The notes under the pieces were generated by a model. That model searched no databases. It was given only the letters and a program-made list of their open reading frames with translations, and was not told the origin of the DNA. Positions 18,851-27,731 of a DNA stretch of 64,000 nucleotides are shown here, one piece after another (within the stretch, counting starts at the first letter, position 1; every line of letters begins with the position of its first letter). The position numbers and the translations under genes are program-made. Location: NCBI GenBank assembly GCA_019745775.1, contig JAIESR010000077.1:1-64000 (forward strand), in the 5' to 3' direction. Source of the DNA: Xanthobacteraceae bacterium (lineage in GTDB: Bacteria > Pseudomonadota > Alphaproteobacteria > Rhizobiales > Xanthobacteraceae).

Positions 18851-20278
18851 ATGAAAAACCTCTCGGCCACGACCGCCGCTCTCATCGCTTTGGCATCGGG
18901 CAGCAGCGCGCTCGCAGCCGACATGCCGGTCAAGGCTCCGCCGGCGGCAGCGATAGCCGTCTACAACTGGACCGGGGTCTATGTCGGCGGCGGCTTCGGC
19001 TACGGAATGTTCAATCTCGATAGCTCGCTTACCAACAACGGCGTGCAGGAGAGCATCGACCAGACCAGCGCCGGCAGAGGCTGGTTTGCCACGGTCGTCG
19101 GCGGCTACGATCACCAGGTCAATAACCGGATTGTCGCGGGCGTCTTCGCCGATGTCGACTTCTCTGCCATCAGGGGCCATTGGGGCGATCCCTGGTGGGA
19201 GGCGGCGGGCGGGATCAATCAACGCTGGGCCTGGGCCGCCGGTGGTCGGATTGGATACCTGTTCCATCCGGCCGTCCTGTCTTATGTCAATGCCGGATAC
19301 AGCCAGGCGCGTTTTTCGCGGGCCAGTCTGTTTGCCTTTGGTCTCGGGACTCCCAACGGCGATTTTATCCCTGCGCAGACCTACAGTGGCTGGTTCCTCG
19401 GCGGTGGTCTCGAGGCCATGCTGTTCGCGGGCTGGTCCGTCAAGACCGAATACCGTCTTGCGGATTACGGCACCCGGTCGGTCCCGATCATCTTCAACAA
19501 CGGTGTGCCAACGGCGGGAGTCACTCGCATCCATCCCTACGTGCAGACCGCGCGCAGCGAGTTGATCTACCGGTTCAACACCGGCCGCCCGGTCTACGCC
19601 GCGGCTGCCAGCGCACCGGCAATGCCGGTCTATAGCTGGACCGGCTTCTATATCGGAGCGGGCGCCGGCTACGGAATGTTCAATCTCGATAGCTCGTTGA
19701 CGGTCAACGGCACTCTTGAAAGCGCCAACCAGACTTGGGGCGGCCGGGGCTGGTTCGGCACCGTGACCGCCGGCTTCGACAGCGTGTTCAGCAATCGAAT
19801 GGTTGGCGGCGTCTTTGCGGACGTGGATATCTCCAACATCAAGGGCCATTTCGCGGACACCTGGTGGGAAGCTTCGGGCAGGATCACGCATAAATGGGCC
19901 TGGGCGGCGGGTGCGCGCGCCGGCTACCTGGTGCTGCCGACCGTGTTGACCTACGTCAATGGCGGCTTCACGCAGGCGCGGTTTTCCGGCGTAACGCTCT
20001 TTGATTTCGGCTTCCCCACCAATCCGACAGGAGATTCCTTGCCGGCGCAGACGTATAGCGGCTGGTTCGTGGGCGGCGGTGTGGAAACGCCGTTGTGGTC
20101 GGGCTTCTTCGTCAAGACGGAATACCGCTATGCGGATTATCGCACCCGCACCCTCCTTGTCGTGAATGACGACGCGCGCATCGCGCCAGATCGCATCCAC
20201 CCAACCGTGCAGACGGTGCGGACCGATTTGGTTTACAAGTTCAACTGGGGTGCGGCGCCGGTCACGGCGCGATACTGA
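18851..20278 (+). CDS. Outer-membrane beta-barrel protein with internal duplication
   Basis: 475 residues. Signal peptide 1-22 (ending SSALAAD). Two homologous halves follow, each of about 220 residues. Each opens with Y-WTG-YVG (VYNWTGVYVGGGFGYGMFNL; VYSWTGFYIGAGAGYGMFNL), contains NNRIVAGVFADVDFS / SNRMVGGVFADVDIS, AQTYSGWF, TEYR-ADY, and ends in R-DLVYKF-type strands. Each half resembles a single Omp25/Omp31/RopB-type 8-strand barrel of rhizobia and brucellae. A 30-base DNA stretch at the start of each half is nearly identical, so the duplication has been recent or conversion is ongoing. Final residue is Tyr, not the common Phe. Probably a surface porin or adhesin-type protein. Confidence 0.85.
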   Translation: MKNLSATTAALIALASGSSALAADMPVKAPPAAAIAVYNWTGVYVGGGFGYGMFNLDSSLTNNGVQESIDQTSAGRGWFATVVGGYDHQVNNRIVAGVFADVDFSAIRGHWGDPWWEAAGGINQRWAWAAGGRIGYLFHPAVLSYVNAGYSQARFSRASLFAFGLGTPNGDFIPAQTYSGWFLGGGLEAMLFAGWSVKTEYRLADYGTRSVPIIFNNGVPTAGVTRIHPYVQTARSELIYRFNTGRPVYAAAASAPAMPVYSWTGFYIGAGAGYGMFNLDSSLTVNGTLESANQTWGGRGWFGTVTAGFDSVFSNRMVGGVFADVDISNIKGHFADTWWEASGRITHKWAWAAGARAGYLVLPTVLTYVNGGFTQARFSGVTLFDFGFPTNPTGDSLPAQTYSGWFVGGGVETPLWSGFFVKTEYRYADYRTRTLLVVNDDARIAPDRIHPTVQTVRTDLVYKFNWGAAPVTARY

Positions 20279-20348
20279 TCCGGCGCGAGCTTTTCGGCGC
20301 GAGTTCGGCCGAACGGGATGCCACGGCTTCCGTTCAAATCCACTCACG

Positions 20349-21266
20349 TCAGGCTGCCTTCCGTGACTCCCGCCACAGCAGGAACAGGCCGGAGCCGGCG
20401 ACGATCGCGCCGCCGATGACGAGGCTCACGGTCGGGACGTCGCCCCAGATCGCGAAGCCGAGCATCATCGCCCAGATCAGCGAGAAATATTGGAACGGCG
20501 AAACCACCGACGTGGGCGCCAGGTGGATGGCGCGCGTCCACCAATACTGCGCGAGCCCGTTGCCGACGCCGTTGAGGACCAGCCAGCCGGCGTCGGTCCA
20601 GGTCGGCACCGTGAAGCCGAACGGCAGCATCAGCGTGAACGCCGCCGACATGATCAGCATCTGATACATGGTCAGCGTTTGCGCGGACTCGGTCGCGGTC
20701 AGCCCGCGCACGCCGGCGGTCACGGTGCCGTACATGATGGCGTTGGCGAGCGCGAACAGCGCGCCGATGGTGAAGGTCTCGGTGCCGGGGCTGGTCACCA
20801 CCAGCACGCCGAAGAAGCCCACGAGGATTGCCGACCAGCGCGCCATGCCGACGTGCTCGCGCAGGAAGATCATCGATGCCAGCGTGGCGAAGATCGGCGC
20901 CGAGAAATTGATCGCGACGGCGCTCGCCAGCGGCATCAGCGAGAACGCGATCATCAGGAACGTCTGCGAGCAGGTTTGCGAGACGCCGCGAAACAGATGG
21001 CCCTTGAAACGCGCGGTGTGGAACACCGACAGCCCGGTACGCGGCAGGACGATCAGCGACATCCCGATCAGCGGAATGAACACCCGCGACCACAGCACTT
21101 CGCCGATCGGATAGGTCTCGATCAGCCATTTCGACAGCGCGCTGGTGCAGGTGAACACGAAGGTCGAGACGAGCATCAGCCCGATCGCGGTCGGAACATG
21201 CTCGCGCCGCGCCGGACGCGCCGGTTCGGGCGGCGGCGCTGTGCCGTTGGCGCTCTCGATGCTCAA
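20349..21266 (-). CDS. EamA/DMT-family transporter
   Basis: 305 residues from TTG at 21266, with GGAG 10 bases upstream; an ATG at 21341 and a frame open to 21464 are alternatives. About ten membrane helices in two EamA repeats, e.g. AIGLMLVSTFVFTCTSALSK at the start and the second repeat near GWLVLNGVGNGLAQYWW. Residues RGVSQTCSQTFLMIAFSLMP and FSAPIFATLASMIFLREHVG are typical. Members export metabolites or nucleotide-type compounds. Substrate cannot be told. The DUF5996 gene at 21452 is divergent. Confidence 0.88.
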   Translation of the reverse strand: MSIESANGTAPPPEPARPARREHVPTAIGLMLVSTFVFTCTSALSKWLIETYPIGEVLWSRVFIPLIGMSLIVLPRTGLSVFHTARFKGHLFRGVSQTCSQTFLMIAFSLMPLASAVAINFSAPIFATLASMIFLREHVGMARWSAILVGFFGVLVVTSPGTETFTIGALFALANAIMYGTVTAGVRGLTATESAQTLTMYQMLIMSAAFTLMLPFGFTVPTWTDAGWLVLNGVGNGLAQYWWTRAIHLAPTSVVSPFQYFSLIWAMMLGFAIWGDVPTVSLVIGGAIVAGSGLFLLWRESRKAA

Positions 21267-21451
21267 GGGAGGAACTCCGGGCAGGAAACTGCGCACCAGT
21301 AGTGCAGCCGGCGGCGGATGAGACAAGCCGTCGACGCGCATGGCTCGATGCGGCGGCGCGCATGACCCGTGTGCCGTTCTCACGATTTTGTCTTGCGCCA
21401 GCGATGGATTGTGGGTGAGTTGGCGAGGAACATCCTGATCGAGGAGCTGCC

Positions 21452-22396
21452 ATGCCTGCTTCATCCGATCTCTGGCCGGAACTGCCTTACACCGCCTGGA
21501 AGGACACCTGCCAGACGCTACAGCTGTGGACGCAGATCGTTGGCAAGATCCGCCTCGTGCGCACGCCCTGGCTCAATCATTCCTGGCACGTGGCGCTCTA
21601 CGTCACCGCGCGCGGGCTCACCACGTCGCCGATCCCGGACGGCGCGCGCACCTTCCAGGTCGATTTCGACTTCATCGATCATGTACTGTGGCTGCGCACC
21701 AGCGACGGCCATTTCCGCCAGGTGGTGCTTCGGCCGGTCACCGTCGCCGAATTCTACGGCGAGGTGATGCATGCGCTCGGCGAGCTCGGCATCGCGGTCA
21801 GGATCAACACGCGCCCGAACGAGATTCCCGACGCCGTGCGCTTCCCCGATGATCGCGTGCACGCCTCCTACGATCGCGACTATGCCAACCGCTTCTGGCG
21901 CGTGCTCGCCGCCTCGCACGAAGTGTTCGCGCAGTTCCGCACCGGCTTTCTCGGCAAGGCGAGCCCGGTGCATTTCTTCTGGGGCAGCTTCGATCTCGCG
22001 GTGACGCGCTTCTCCGGCCGCAGCGCGCCGCGCCATGGCGGCGGCGTGCCGAACCTGCCGGATGACGTGGCGCAGGAAGCCTATTCGCACGAGGTGTCGA
22101 GCGCGGGCTTCTGGCCGGGCGGCGGCGCGATCGACTACCCGGCCTATTACTCTTACGCCTATCCGGCGCCGGAGGGTTTTGCCGGCGCGCGGGTGCGGCC
22201 GCCCGAGGCGTTCTTCTCGAACGAGCTCGGCGAGTTCATCCTGCCTTACGATGCGGTACGCACCGCCGCCGACCCGCGCGCGGCGCTGATGGACTTCCTG
22301 CAATCGACCTACGACGCGGCCGCCGACCTCGGCAAGTGGGACCGCAAGGCGCTCGAATGCGCGATCGGCAAGGCGAGGGTGGTGCGGCAATTCTAG
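21452..22396 (+). CDS. DUF5996 family protein
   Basis: 314 residues. The start LWPELPYTAWKDTCQTLQLW and later WLNHSWHVALYVTARGLTTS, FQVDFDFIDHVLW, PVHFFWGSFDLAVTRFSGR and YYSYAYPAPEGF are the conserved blocks of this family. Function is unknown. No signal peptide or membrane segment is seen, so it is probably cytosolic. Several His and Trp residues are conserved in the family and could form an active site. GAGGAG lies 8-13 bases before the ATG. Single gene, followed by a palindromic repeat. Confidence 0.85.
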   Translation: MPASSDLWPELPYTAWKDTCQTLQLWTQIVGKIRLVRTPWLNHSWHVALYVTARGLTTSPIPDGARTFQVDFDFIDHVLWLRTSDGHFRQVVLRPVTVAEFYGEVMHALGELGIAVRINTRPNEIPDAVRFPDDRVHASYDRDYANRFWRVLAASHEVFAQFRTGFLGKASPVHFFWGSFDLAVTRFSGRSAPRHGGGVPNLPDDVAQEAYSHEVSSAGFWPGGGAIDYPAYYSYAYPAPEGFAGARVRPPEAFFSNELGEFILPYDAVRTAADPRAALMDFLQSTYDAAADLGKWDRKALECAIGKARVVRQF

Positions 22397-22415
22397 TCGG
22401 TATGGCGTTGGAGTC

Positions 22416-22530
22416 GTAGGGTGGGCAAAGGCGCGACTTCGCGCCGTGCCCACCATCAAGCGGCGTGTGCTAGAAGGCCCATGGTGGGACGCTCGCCCCG
22501 CTGTCGCGGGGCAAGCTTTGCCCACCCTAC
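22416..22530. repeat. Palindromic intergenic repeat (GTAGGGTGGGC type)
   Basis: Outer arms GTAGGGTGGGCAAAG and CTTTGCCCACCCTAC pair perfectly. Inside are a second arm pair around GTGCCCACCAT / ATGGTGGGAC. It fills the gap between the DUF5996 gene and the first Bug receptor gene. The same end-sequence type (GTAGGrTGGG) begins the element at 36022. Confidence 0.7.
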
Positions 22531-22551
22531 AAGAGTCCGGGAGGATGGCGG

Positions 22552-23568
22552 ATGCTCGTCCGTTGCATGCTGGTGGCGCTGCTTGCGATGGTCGTCAGCA
22601 GCGCACGCGCCGATCCGGTCGCGGAGTTCTACGCCAAACGTCTGGTGACGATCGTTGCCGGGACGGCGACGGGAGGCACATACGATCTCTACGCCAGGAC
22701 GATCGCGCGTCACATCGGAAAATATATCCCCGGTTCGCCGAAAGTGGTCGTCCAGAATGTACCCGGCGCAGGGGGCTATCTCGGCGCCATGCGCGTCCTC
22801 GAGGTCGGTCCGCATGACGGCACGATCGTCGGCGCGCTGGGTTCGTCGGCGCTGCCGTTTCAACCGCTCCTCGATCCTGCTTCCCCGAAATTCGACGCGC
22901 TCCACATCAATTGGTTGGGCGCGGTTGCAGGCTACAATGTTCTCATGCTGGTGCGCTCGGACGTGCCGGTTTACTCCGTCGACGATCTGCGCAAGCGCGA
23001 GACGGTGATGGCGACCATCGCGGCGGGCCAATTCAACTCCGTCGTCGTGGCGGCGGCCAATGCCGCACTCGGCACCAGGATCAAAGGTGTCCGTGGGCAC
23101 AAAAGCATGAACGCGGCGATGCTTGCTCTCGAGAGCGGGGAGGTCGAAGGCTATCCGACTGCGCCGGTCGACGCTCTCAAGCGGCTGTATTCGAAGCAAC
23201 TCGCAGAGGGCGCATTCCGTCTGCTGTTGCAATTCGGGCCGTCGCCATCCAAAGACTTTCCAAACGTTCCGTACGCGCCCGACCTGGCCAAGACGGCGGC
23301 CGACCGCAGCCTGCTGGAAGTCGCACAAGGGCCGTTGGGCATTGGCTACGCCTATATGCTGGGTCCCGGCGTCCCGCAGGATCGGGCGGCAGCGCTGCGC
23401 GCGGCCTTCGAAGCGACACTTCGGGACCAGGATTTTCTCGCTGAAGCGAATAAGCAGGTCCTGACCGTCGCGCCGATCAGCGGGCAGGACATCCGGTCGC
23501 GTCTCCTGAAGGCTTACGAGACGCCGCCGGCAATCCTCGCACCGATTCGCGAGGCGTTCGGAAAATGA
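22552..23568 (+). CDS. Bug/TctC-type periplasmic solute receptor
   Basis: 338 residues. Signal peptide about 1-20 (LLAMVVSSARAD). The mature chain follows the tripartite tricarboxylate transporter receptor pattern: AEFYAKRLVTIVAGTATGGT, the family mark GGTYDLYARTIARHIGKYIP, VQNVPGAGGYLGA. It is close in layout to the receptor at 32952-33989. No TctA/TctB membrane genes lie nearby, so it is an orphan receptor, as most of this expanded family are. Ligands are usually carboxylates. RBS GGAGGA before the ATG. Its stop overlaps the next frame (ATGA at 23565), so the two receptor genes are probably one transcript. Confidence 0.88.
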   Translation: MLVRCMLVALLAMVVSSARADPVAEFYAKRLVTIVAGTATGGTYDLYARTIARHIGKYIPGSPKVVVQNVPGAGGYLGAMRVLEVGPHDGTIVGALGSSALPFQPLLDPASPKFDALHINWLGAVAGYNVLMLVRSDVPVYSVDDLRKRETVMATIAAGQFNSVVVAAANAALGTRIKGVRGHKSMNAAMLALESGEVEGYPTAPVDALKRLYSKQLAEGAFRLLLQFGPSPSKDFPNVPYAPDLAKTAADRSLLEVAQGPLGIGYAYMLGPGVPQDRAAALRAAFEATLRDQDFLAEANKQVLTVAPISGQDIRSRLLKAYETPPAILAPIREAFGK

Positions 23569-23618
23569 ATGAAGACGTCTGGCACCGCAGGCGGCTGCAA
23601 GTCATGGGAGGAATGAGG

Positions 23619-24593
23619 ATGCTGGTCCGTTTCATGCTGGCGGCGCTCACCGTTTGCGCCGCCACGGCAGCGCAGGCGCAGGATGGCGTGAAGGGCTATC
23701 CCGACAAGCCGATCCGCCTGATCGTCGGCTTCGCCGCCGGCGGCATCGCCGATCTCGCCGCGCGGCTGCTCGGCGACCACATCACGCGCGAGACCGGGCA
23801 GGCGGTCGTGGTCGAGAACCGCTCCGCCGCCGCCGGCACGGTCGCGGTGCAGGGCGTCGCCAAGGCGCCGCCCGACGGCTACACGCTCGGCGTCGTGCTC
23901 TCCGGGCAGCTGGTGATCAATCCGTTCGTGCAGAAGGCGTTCCCGCTCGACGCGCTCAAGGATGTCGTTCCGGTGGCGGCGATCGGCGAGGCGCCGCAGA
24001 TGATCGCGATCAATGCCGGCGTGCCGGCGAAGACGCTCAAGGAATTCGTCGCGCTCGCCAGGGCCAAGCCCGACACCATGAGCTACGCGTCGGCGGGCTT
24101 CGGCTCGCTGCCGCATCTCTCGGCCGCCGAATTCCTGCGGCAGGCCGGCATCAGCCTCGTGCATGTGCCGTACAAGGGCAACCAGCCGGCGACCACCGAT
24201 CTCCTGGCGGGACAGGTGCAGCTGCTGTCGAGCTCGATCGGCGGGCTGCGCGGCGGCTTGGAAGCCGGCAAGATCAGGCTCCTGCTGGTCGCGGCCAGGA
24301 ATCGCTTGCCCTATATCGCCGACGTGCCGACCTCGGCCGAAGCCGGCATTCCCGACTACCTGATGACGGTGTGGATCGGCGTGGTGGCGCCGCCCGGCAC
24401 CCCGCAGCCGATCGTCGACCGCGTGCACGCCTTCGTCCAGGGCATGCTCAAGGACGAGACCATGGTGAAGCGCATGGCCGGCGCCGCGATCGACGTGATG
24501 CCGATGAGCCAGCGCGACTTCGGCGCTTTCGTGAAGCACGAGTACGGCCGCTGGGACAAGATTGTAAAGGCCGCCGGGGTCGAGCCGCAGTAG
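23619..24593 (+). CDS. Bug/TctC-type periplasmic solute receptor
   Basis: 324 residues from the ATG at 23619, behind GGGAGGA at 23606-23612. The frame is open from 23565, which would overlap the previous gene by 4 bases. Signal peptide about 1-22 (ends AAQAQD). Receptor marks: YPDKPIRLIVGFAAGG, ARLLGDHI-RE-GQAVVVENR, AAAGTVAVQGVAKAPPDGYT, SYASAGFGSLPHLSAAEFL. The C-terminal end is DKIVKAAGVEPQ. A degraded copy of that end lies at 28883-28936. Orphan receptor without TctAB. Confidence 0.88.
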   Translation: MLVRFMLAALTVCAATAAQAQDGVKGYPDKPIRLIVGFAAGGIADLAARLLGDHITRETGQAVVVENRSAAAGTVAVQGVAKAPPDGYTLGVVLSGQLVINPFVQKAFPLDALKDVVPVAAIGEAPQMIAINAGVPAKTLKEFVALARAKPDTMSYASAGFGSLPHLSAAEFLRQAGISLVHVPYKGNQPATTDLLAGQVQLLSSSIGGLRGGLEAGKIRLLLVAARNRLPYIADVPTSAEAGIPDYLMTVWIGVVAPPGTPQPIVDRVHAFVQGMLKDETMVKRMAGAAIDVMPMSQRDFGAFVKHEYGRWDKIVKAAGVEPQ

Positions 24594-24602
24594 CGCCGCT
24601 TC

Positions 24603-25901
24603 TCAGGGACGCGTGAGGAAGGCGTCGGTGTCGAACAATCTCCCCATGGGGGGACCGGACTCGGACAGGTTCACGCCGATGCGCGCGCCGAGGAACAGGC
24701 TCGCCTGCGAATCGATCTTGGCGTGCGCCGGCAGCCCGAGGCTCGAGGTGCCGGTGACGGTCGTGCTCGGCAGCATGGTCAGCCCGGTCGCGAGGCCGTA
24801 GCTGATATTTCCGGCCGGCACTTCGAAATTCAGGCCGACCGTCGCGCCGGTGCGCCCGAACGTCTTCTCGAATGTGTTGCTGCTGCCCCCGAATGTCTGC
24901 ACCGACTTCAGCGTGTCCTCCTGATAGGTGACGCCGACGGTGGGCGTGATGACCAGCGTCGAGATGAAGGGGATCGCCGGCGGCTGGCGCAGCACCTGCG
25001 GGAATCCGATGTAGCCGGTCGCCGACCAATTGGCGCGATGGCTGACGTCACCGCGGACGACGCCGTTGTCGAAGGAGCGCGTGGCGCCGTCGCCGAAGTA
25101 GCCGCGGAAATTCGCGCCGAAGGCCAAGGCGGGGCTGGCAAAGTCGGTGAGGCCGATCTGGCTGTAGACAAATTGAAGGCCAAAGCCCGCATGGAGCTGG
25201 CCGAAGCCGAGCGTCTCGTTCACCGGCACGAAGGCGCCCGGATCGACTCCGAAAGTAGTGTGCCCGAAGCGGGCGCCGCCTTCGAGGAAGACGTTGATGC
25301 CGCGGCTCCGCGTCACTGCGAATTCGTATTCAATGCCGCGGTTGAGTTCGTTGCCCTCGCGACTGCCCTTGGTTCCGACGCGATCTTTCGGTTTGCCGCT
25401 GGCGACCTGAAAGCAGCGCCGCGGCAGACCGGGCATGTTGGCGATAAGCTTTTCCAGCTCTTTCAGGTCATGCGCGGCCCAGGTTTCGCGGACTTCGGCC
25501 GCACGGTGTCGTTCCAGGGCCGCCTCGTTGTAGTTTGCCAGCTCCGCCGTCCTCATCCGCGTCCCGCGCGCCTTCCCCAGGTTGCCGGCCGCGATGTAGG
25601 AGAGCGCCCGCAGGTTGCGCAGGTTGTGCTCGTAGCGTTGCCGGTTACAGGTTCGGCGCGCCGTCTCGATCTCCAGCAGATAGCGCGCGGCACGCGGCGC
25701 GTAGCGGTCCGACAGGTTCGCGTAGACCGTGGCTGCGTCCACGAAGTTGACGGTGATGACGTTGGAGTCGAACAGGTCCTTACGGATGTCGACGGCGAGC
25801 GGCTGCGCCGCGGCCGGTCGCGGGAACGCCGGCAGGGCGGCGGCCGCGAGCCACAGAAGACACAGCAGGCCGTGGTGGCTGAACGTCTGCGCGATTTTCA
25901 T
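24603..25901 (-). CDS. Secreted/outer-membrane beta-barrel-like protein
   Basis: 432 residues from the ATG at 25901 (frame open to 25955). Signal peptide about 1-33 (ending AAAQPL). An alpha-helical N-terminal domain (to about 175) has Arg/Leu-rich helices (NLRNLRALSYIAAGNLGKAR). The C-terminal 260 residues alternate like membrane beta-strands (INVFLEGGARFGHTTFGV, LHAGFGLQFVYSQIGL, YGLATGLTMLP). Ends in Pro, not the usual aromatic residue, so barrel insertion is uncertain. No family recognised. On the same strand as the next two genes (26154-27449 and 25940-26161), with 38 bases between, so probably one operon. Confidence 0.6.
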   Translation of the reverse strand: MKIAQTFSHHGLLCLLWLAAAALPAFPRPAAAQPLAVDIRKDLFDSNVITVNFVDAATVYANLSDRYAPRAARYLLEIETARRTCNRQRYEHNLRNLRALSYIAAGNLGKARGTRMRTAELANYNEAALERHRAAEVRETWAAHDLKELEKLIANMPGLPRRCFQVASGKPKDRVGTKGSREGNELNRGIEYEFAVTRSRGINVFLEGGARFGHTTFGVDPGAFVPVNETLGFGQLHAGFGLQFVYSQIGLTDFASPALAFGANFRGYFGDGATRSFDNGVVRGDVSHRANWSATGYIGFPQVLRQPPAIPFISTLVITPTVGVTYQEDTLKSVQTFGGSSNTFEKTFGRTGATVGLNFEVPAGNISYGLATGLTMLPSTTVTGTSSLGLPAHAKIDSQASLFLGARIGVNLSESGPPMGRLFDTDAFLTRP

Positions 25902-25939
25902 GATGCCCCTGCCCATGTGCGATGTTGACCGTTGCCGCA

Positions 25940-26161
25940 TCAGCCCCTGAGGCACCGCCGGACGAAGGCGCGGCGGTCGCCGATCGTGAGTTTCTGTGCG
26001 GTCGCCTGCCGCTTGCAGGCGGCGCGCAATTGCGGGTCGACCGCCCGTTGCTTGGCTGCGGCCGCCGCGCCTGGTGCTTGCGCCGCGCCGGGCACGGATG
26101 CGACGGACACGACGGCAACGGCGATGACGCCGGCCGCCAGCAGTGACCGGATGCTACTCAT
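25940..26161 (-). CDS. PsiF-like small secreted protein
   Basis: 73 residues. Signal peptide about 1-27 (VSVASVPGAAQA). The last 31 residues, LRAACKRQATAQKL-GDRRAF and then VRRCLRG, match one PsiF repeat (two cysteines about 24 apart, Lys/Arg-rich, AF-x-x-C ending). In E. coli PsiF is phosphate-starvation-inducible. No Pho box was identified here. The ATG overlaps the stop region of the upstream gene by 8 bases, so translation is likely coupled. Confidence 0.65.
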   Translation of the reverse strand: MSSIRSLLAAGVIAVAVVSVASVPGAAQAPGAAAAAKQRAVDPQLRAACKRQATAQKLTIGDRRAFVRRCLRG

Positions 26162-27449
26162 CGCCTTGCTCCGCGCGCCGGGAGCTCGCCGCCCATTCGC
26201 TATAGGTCATCGGGCGCAGTCCCAGGCCGCCGTAATCGACGCGCAGATAGCCGTCGGTGCCGCGCCTCACCATCGCGGGCGCGACCTGCGCCACCTCGTG
26301 CGCCATCACACCGACATAGGTCTCGTCGCCGGCGACATAGCGGTAGCGATAAAGGCCGAGGCCGTGGTCGGTCCGACCCACGCGCGCGATGTCGCGTTTC
26401 AATCGGACATCGGAGCCGACCCACACGGTGATGCCGGCCCTGAACGTGTCGTCGTAGCGCTTGAAATCGTAGTTGAAGGCGGGTGACGCGGCCGGCATGG
26501 TCAGGTGCGAATCCTGCCACCAGGTGCGCTGATATTCGCCGAACACCGAAACCGGTGCGCCGAAGCCCTGCATCCATGGCGGGTGATAGCCGAACCCGAG
26601 CCCCACGCTCGCGCCGGCGCGGGTCCGGCTCTCGGGAGTGACGGGTCCGCCGAAATTGATCTCGAGGTCCTGGTTGATGACGCTGACGCCGCCGACCCCG
26701 TAGATCAGCGTTGCGGGCGCGGCCACGAAGCCGACCCTGGCGCCGACGGTGGCGACCCAGTTGGTCTTGGTGCCGATGAACGCGCCGTTGGAGAACGTGT
26801 GACGCACCGTCTCGTTGGAGAATTCCGCGCTCAAGAACGGCATGATGCGGACGCTGCCATCGCCCGGACCGGCGCGCAGGCTGTCGCCGCCGAAGCCGTA
26901 GCCGGCGTTGAAGCCGACGCGGCCGCGGAAGCCCGAGGCCGCCAGCCGGTTGGTGACGGTGCCGGTCGCCGCCAGCCGCTCGGTCAGGTCGAGCGAGCCG
27001 TGATTGGTGGCGACCTGAAAGCCGACGAATGGCCCCTTGAAGGCGTCCGCGACCCGGACCGGCCGCCGCTCTTGCGCGAAGCAGAGCGGGCCGAATTCTT
27101 CGATCAGGTAGTCTTCCTCGGCAAGCTCATCCTCCAGCGCGGTAGCCACGGCGATGAGCCGCATCGCCAGCGCGGGCTGGTTCGCGGCGACCGCGCGCCG
27201 GGCGAGCCGCGTGATCTCGGCGAGGGCCGCTTCGCCCTCGTCCATGGTTTCGCAGTAGTAGCGCTCCTTCGGCGGCTTCGCGAATGGCCGATGGAATTCG
27301 CCGATGCGTTGCGCCGCTTCCCGCGCCCGCTGCACGGCCACCCCGGCCTCGGTGCCGGCGACCGGCTGCGCCATGGCCGCGGGCGCCGGCAGGATCAGGG
27401 CAGTTGCCATGAGCGCGCCCACGGCGGCGCTGCGCGTGCGATGTGACAT
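26154..27449 (-). CDS. Beta-barrel-like secreted protein with C-terminal S74/tail-fibre chaperone domain
   Basis: 431 residues from the ATG at 27449 behind GGAGGGG (frame open to 27587). Signal peptide about 1-27 (PAPAAMAQP). N-terminal helical part (about 30-120), a beta-rich middle (about 130-340: FVGFQVATNHGSLDL, VGFNAGYGFGG, GASVGLGFGYHPPWM), then an S74-type domain starting at Ser346 (SDVRLKRDI) with YVGVMAHEVAQVAP and YLRVDYGGLGLRPM. In phage tail fibres this domain folds the trimer and cuts itself off at the Ser of SD-RLK. In this bacterium such domains occur in presumed surface proteins. Overlaps the PsiF-like gene by 8 bases. Divergent from the LuxR gene at 27732. Confidence 0.72.
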   Translation of the reverse strand: MSHRTRSAAVGALMATALILPAPAAMAQPVAGTEAGVAVQRAREAAQRIGEFHRPFAKPPKERYYCETMDEGEAALAEITRLARRAVAANQPALAMRLIAVATALEDELAEEDYLIEEFGPLCFAQERRPVRVADAFKGPFVGFQVATNHGSLDLTERLAATGTVTNRLAASGFRGRVGFNAGYGFGGDSLRAGPGDGSVRIMPFLSAEFSNETVRHTFSNGAFIGTKTNWVATVGARVGFVAAPATLIYGVGGVSVINQDLEINFGGPVTPESRTRAGASVGLGFGYHPPWMQGFGAPVSVFGEYQRTWWQDSHLTMPAASPAFNYDFKRYDDTFRAGITVWVGSDVRLKRDIARVGRTDHGLGLYRYRYVAGDETYVGVMAHEVAQVAPAMVRRGTDGYLRVDYGGLGLRPMTYSEWAASSRRAEQGDE

Positions 27450-27731
27450 GGTGCCCCTCCGATGTTGCGGGCGACAGTAGGGCGCGTGCCGATCGACCAG
27501 CGTCATCAGAAGTGGTGATCTCGCGGCTTTTTCCACGGTTGTAACCTTGCCGCCACATCCCGGGCGCGGTCGCTGTCTGCGCAGCACCGTCGGGCCTCAT
27601 CAGATCTGGTGACGACAGCCGCGGCCGCCGATTGAACACTGGCGGTCAGTGGCCTCTTGGTCCGCGAGCAGAGCCGGCTATGATGCGCAAAGGCGACCTC
27701 TACGCGGTTCGACGGGAACGCGGGTCCGCGG

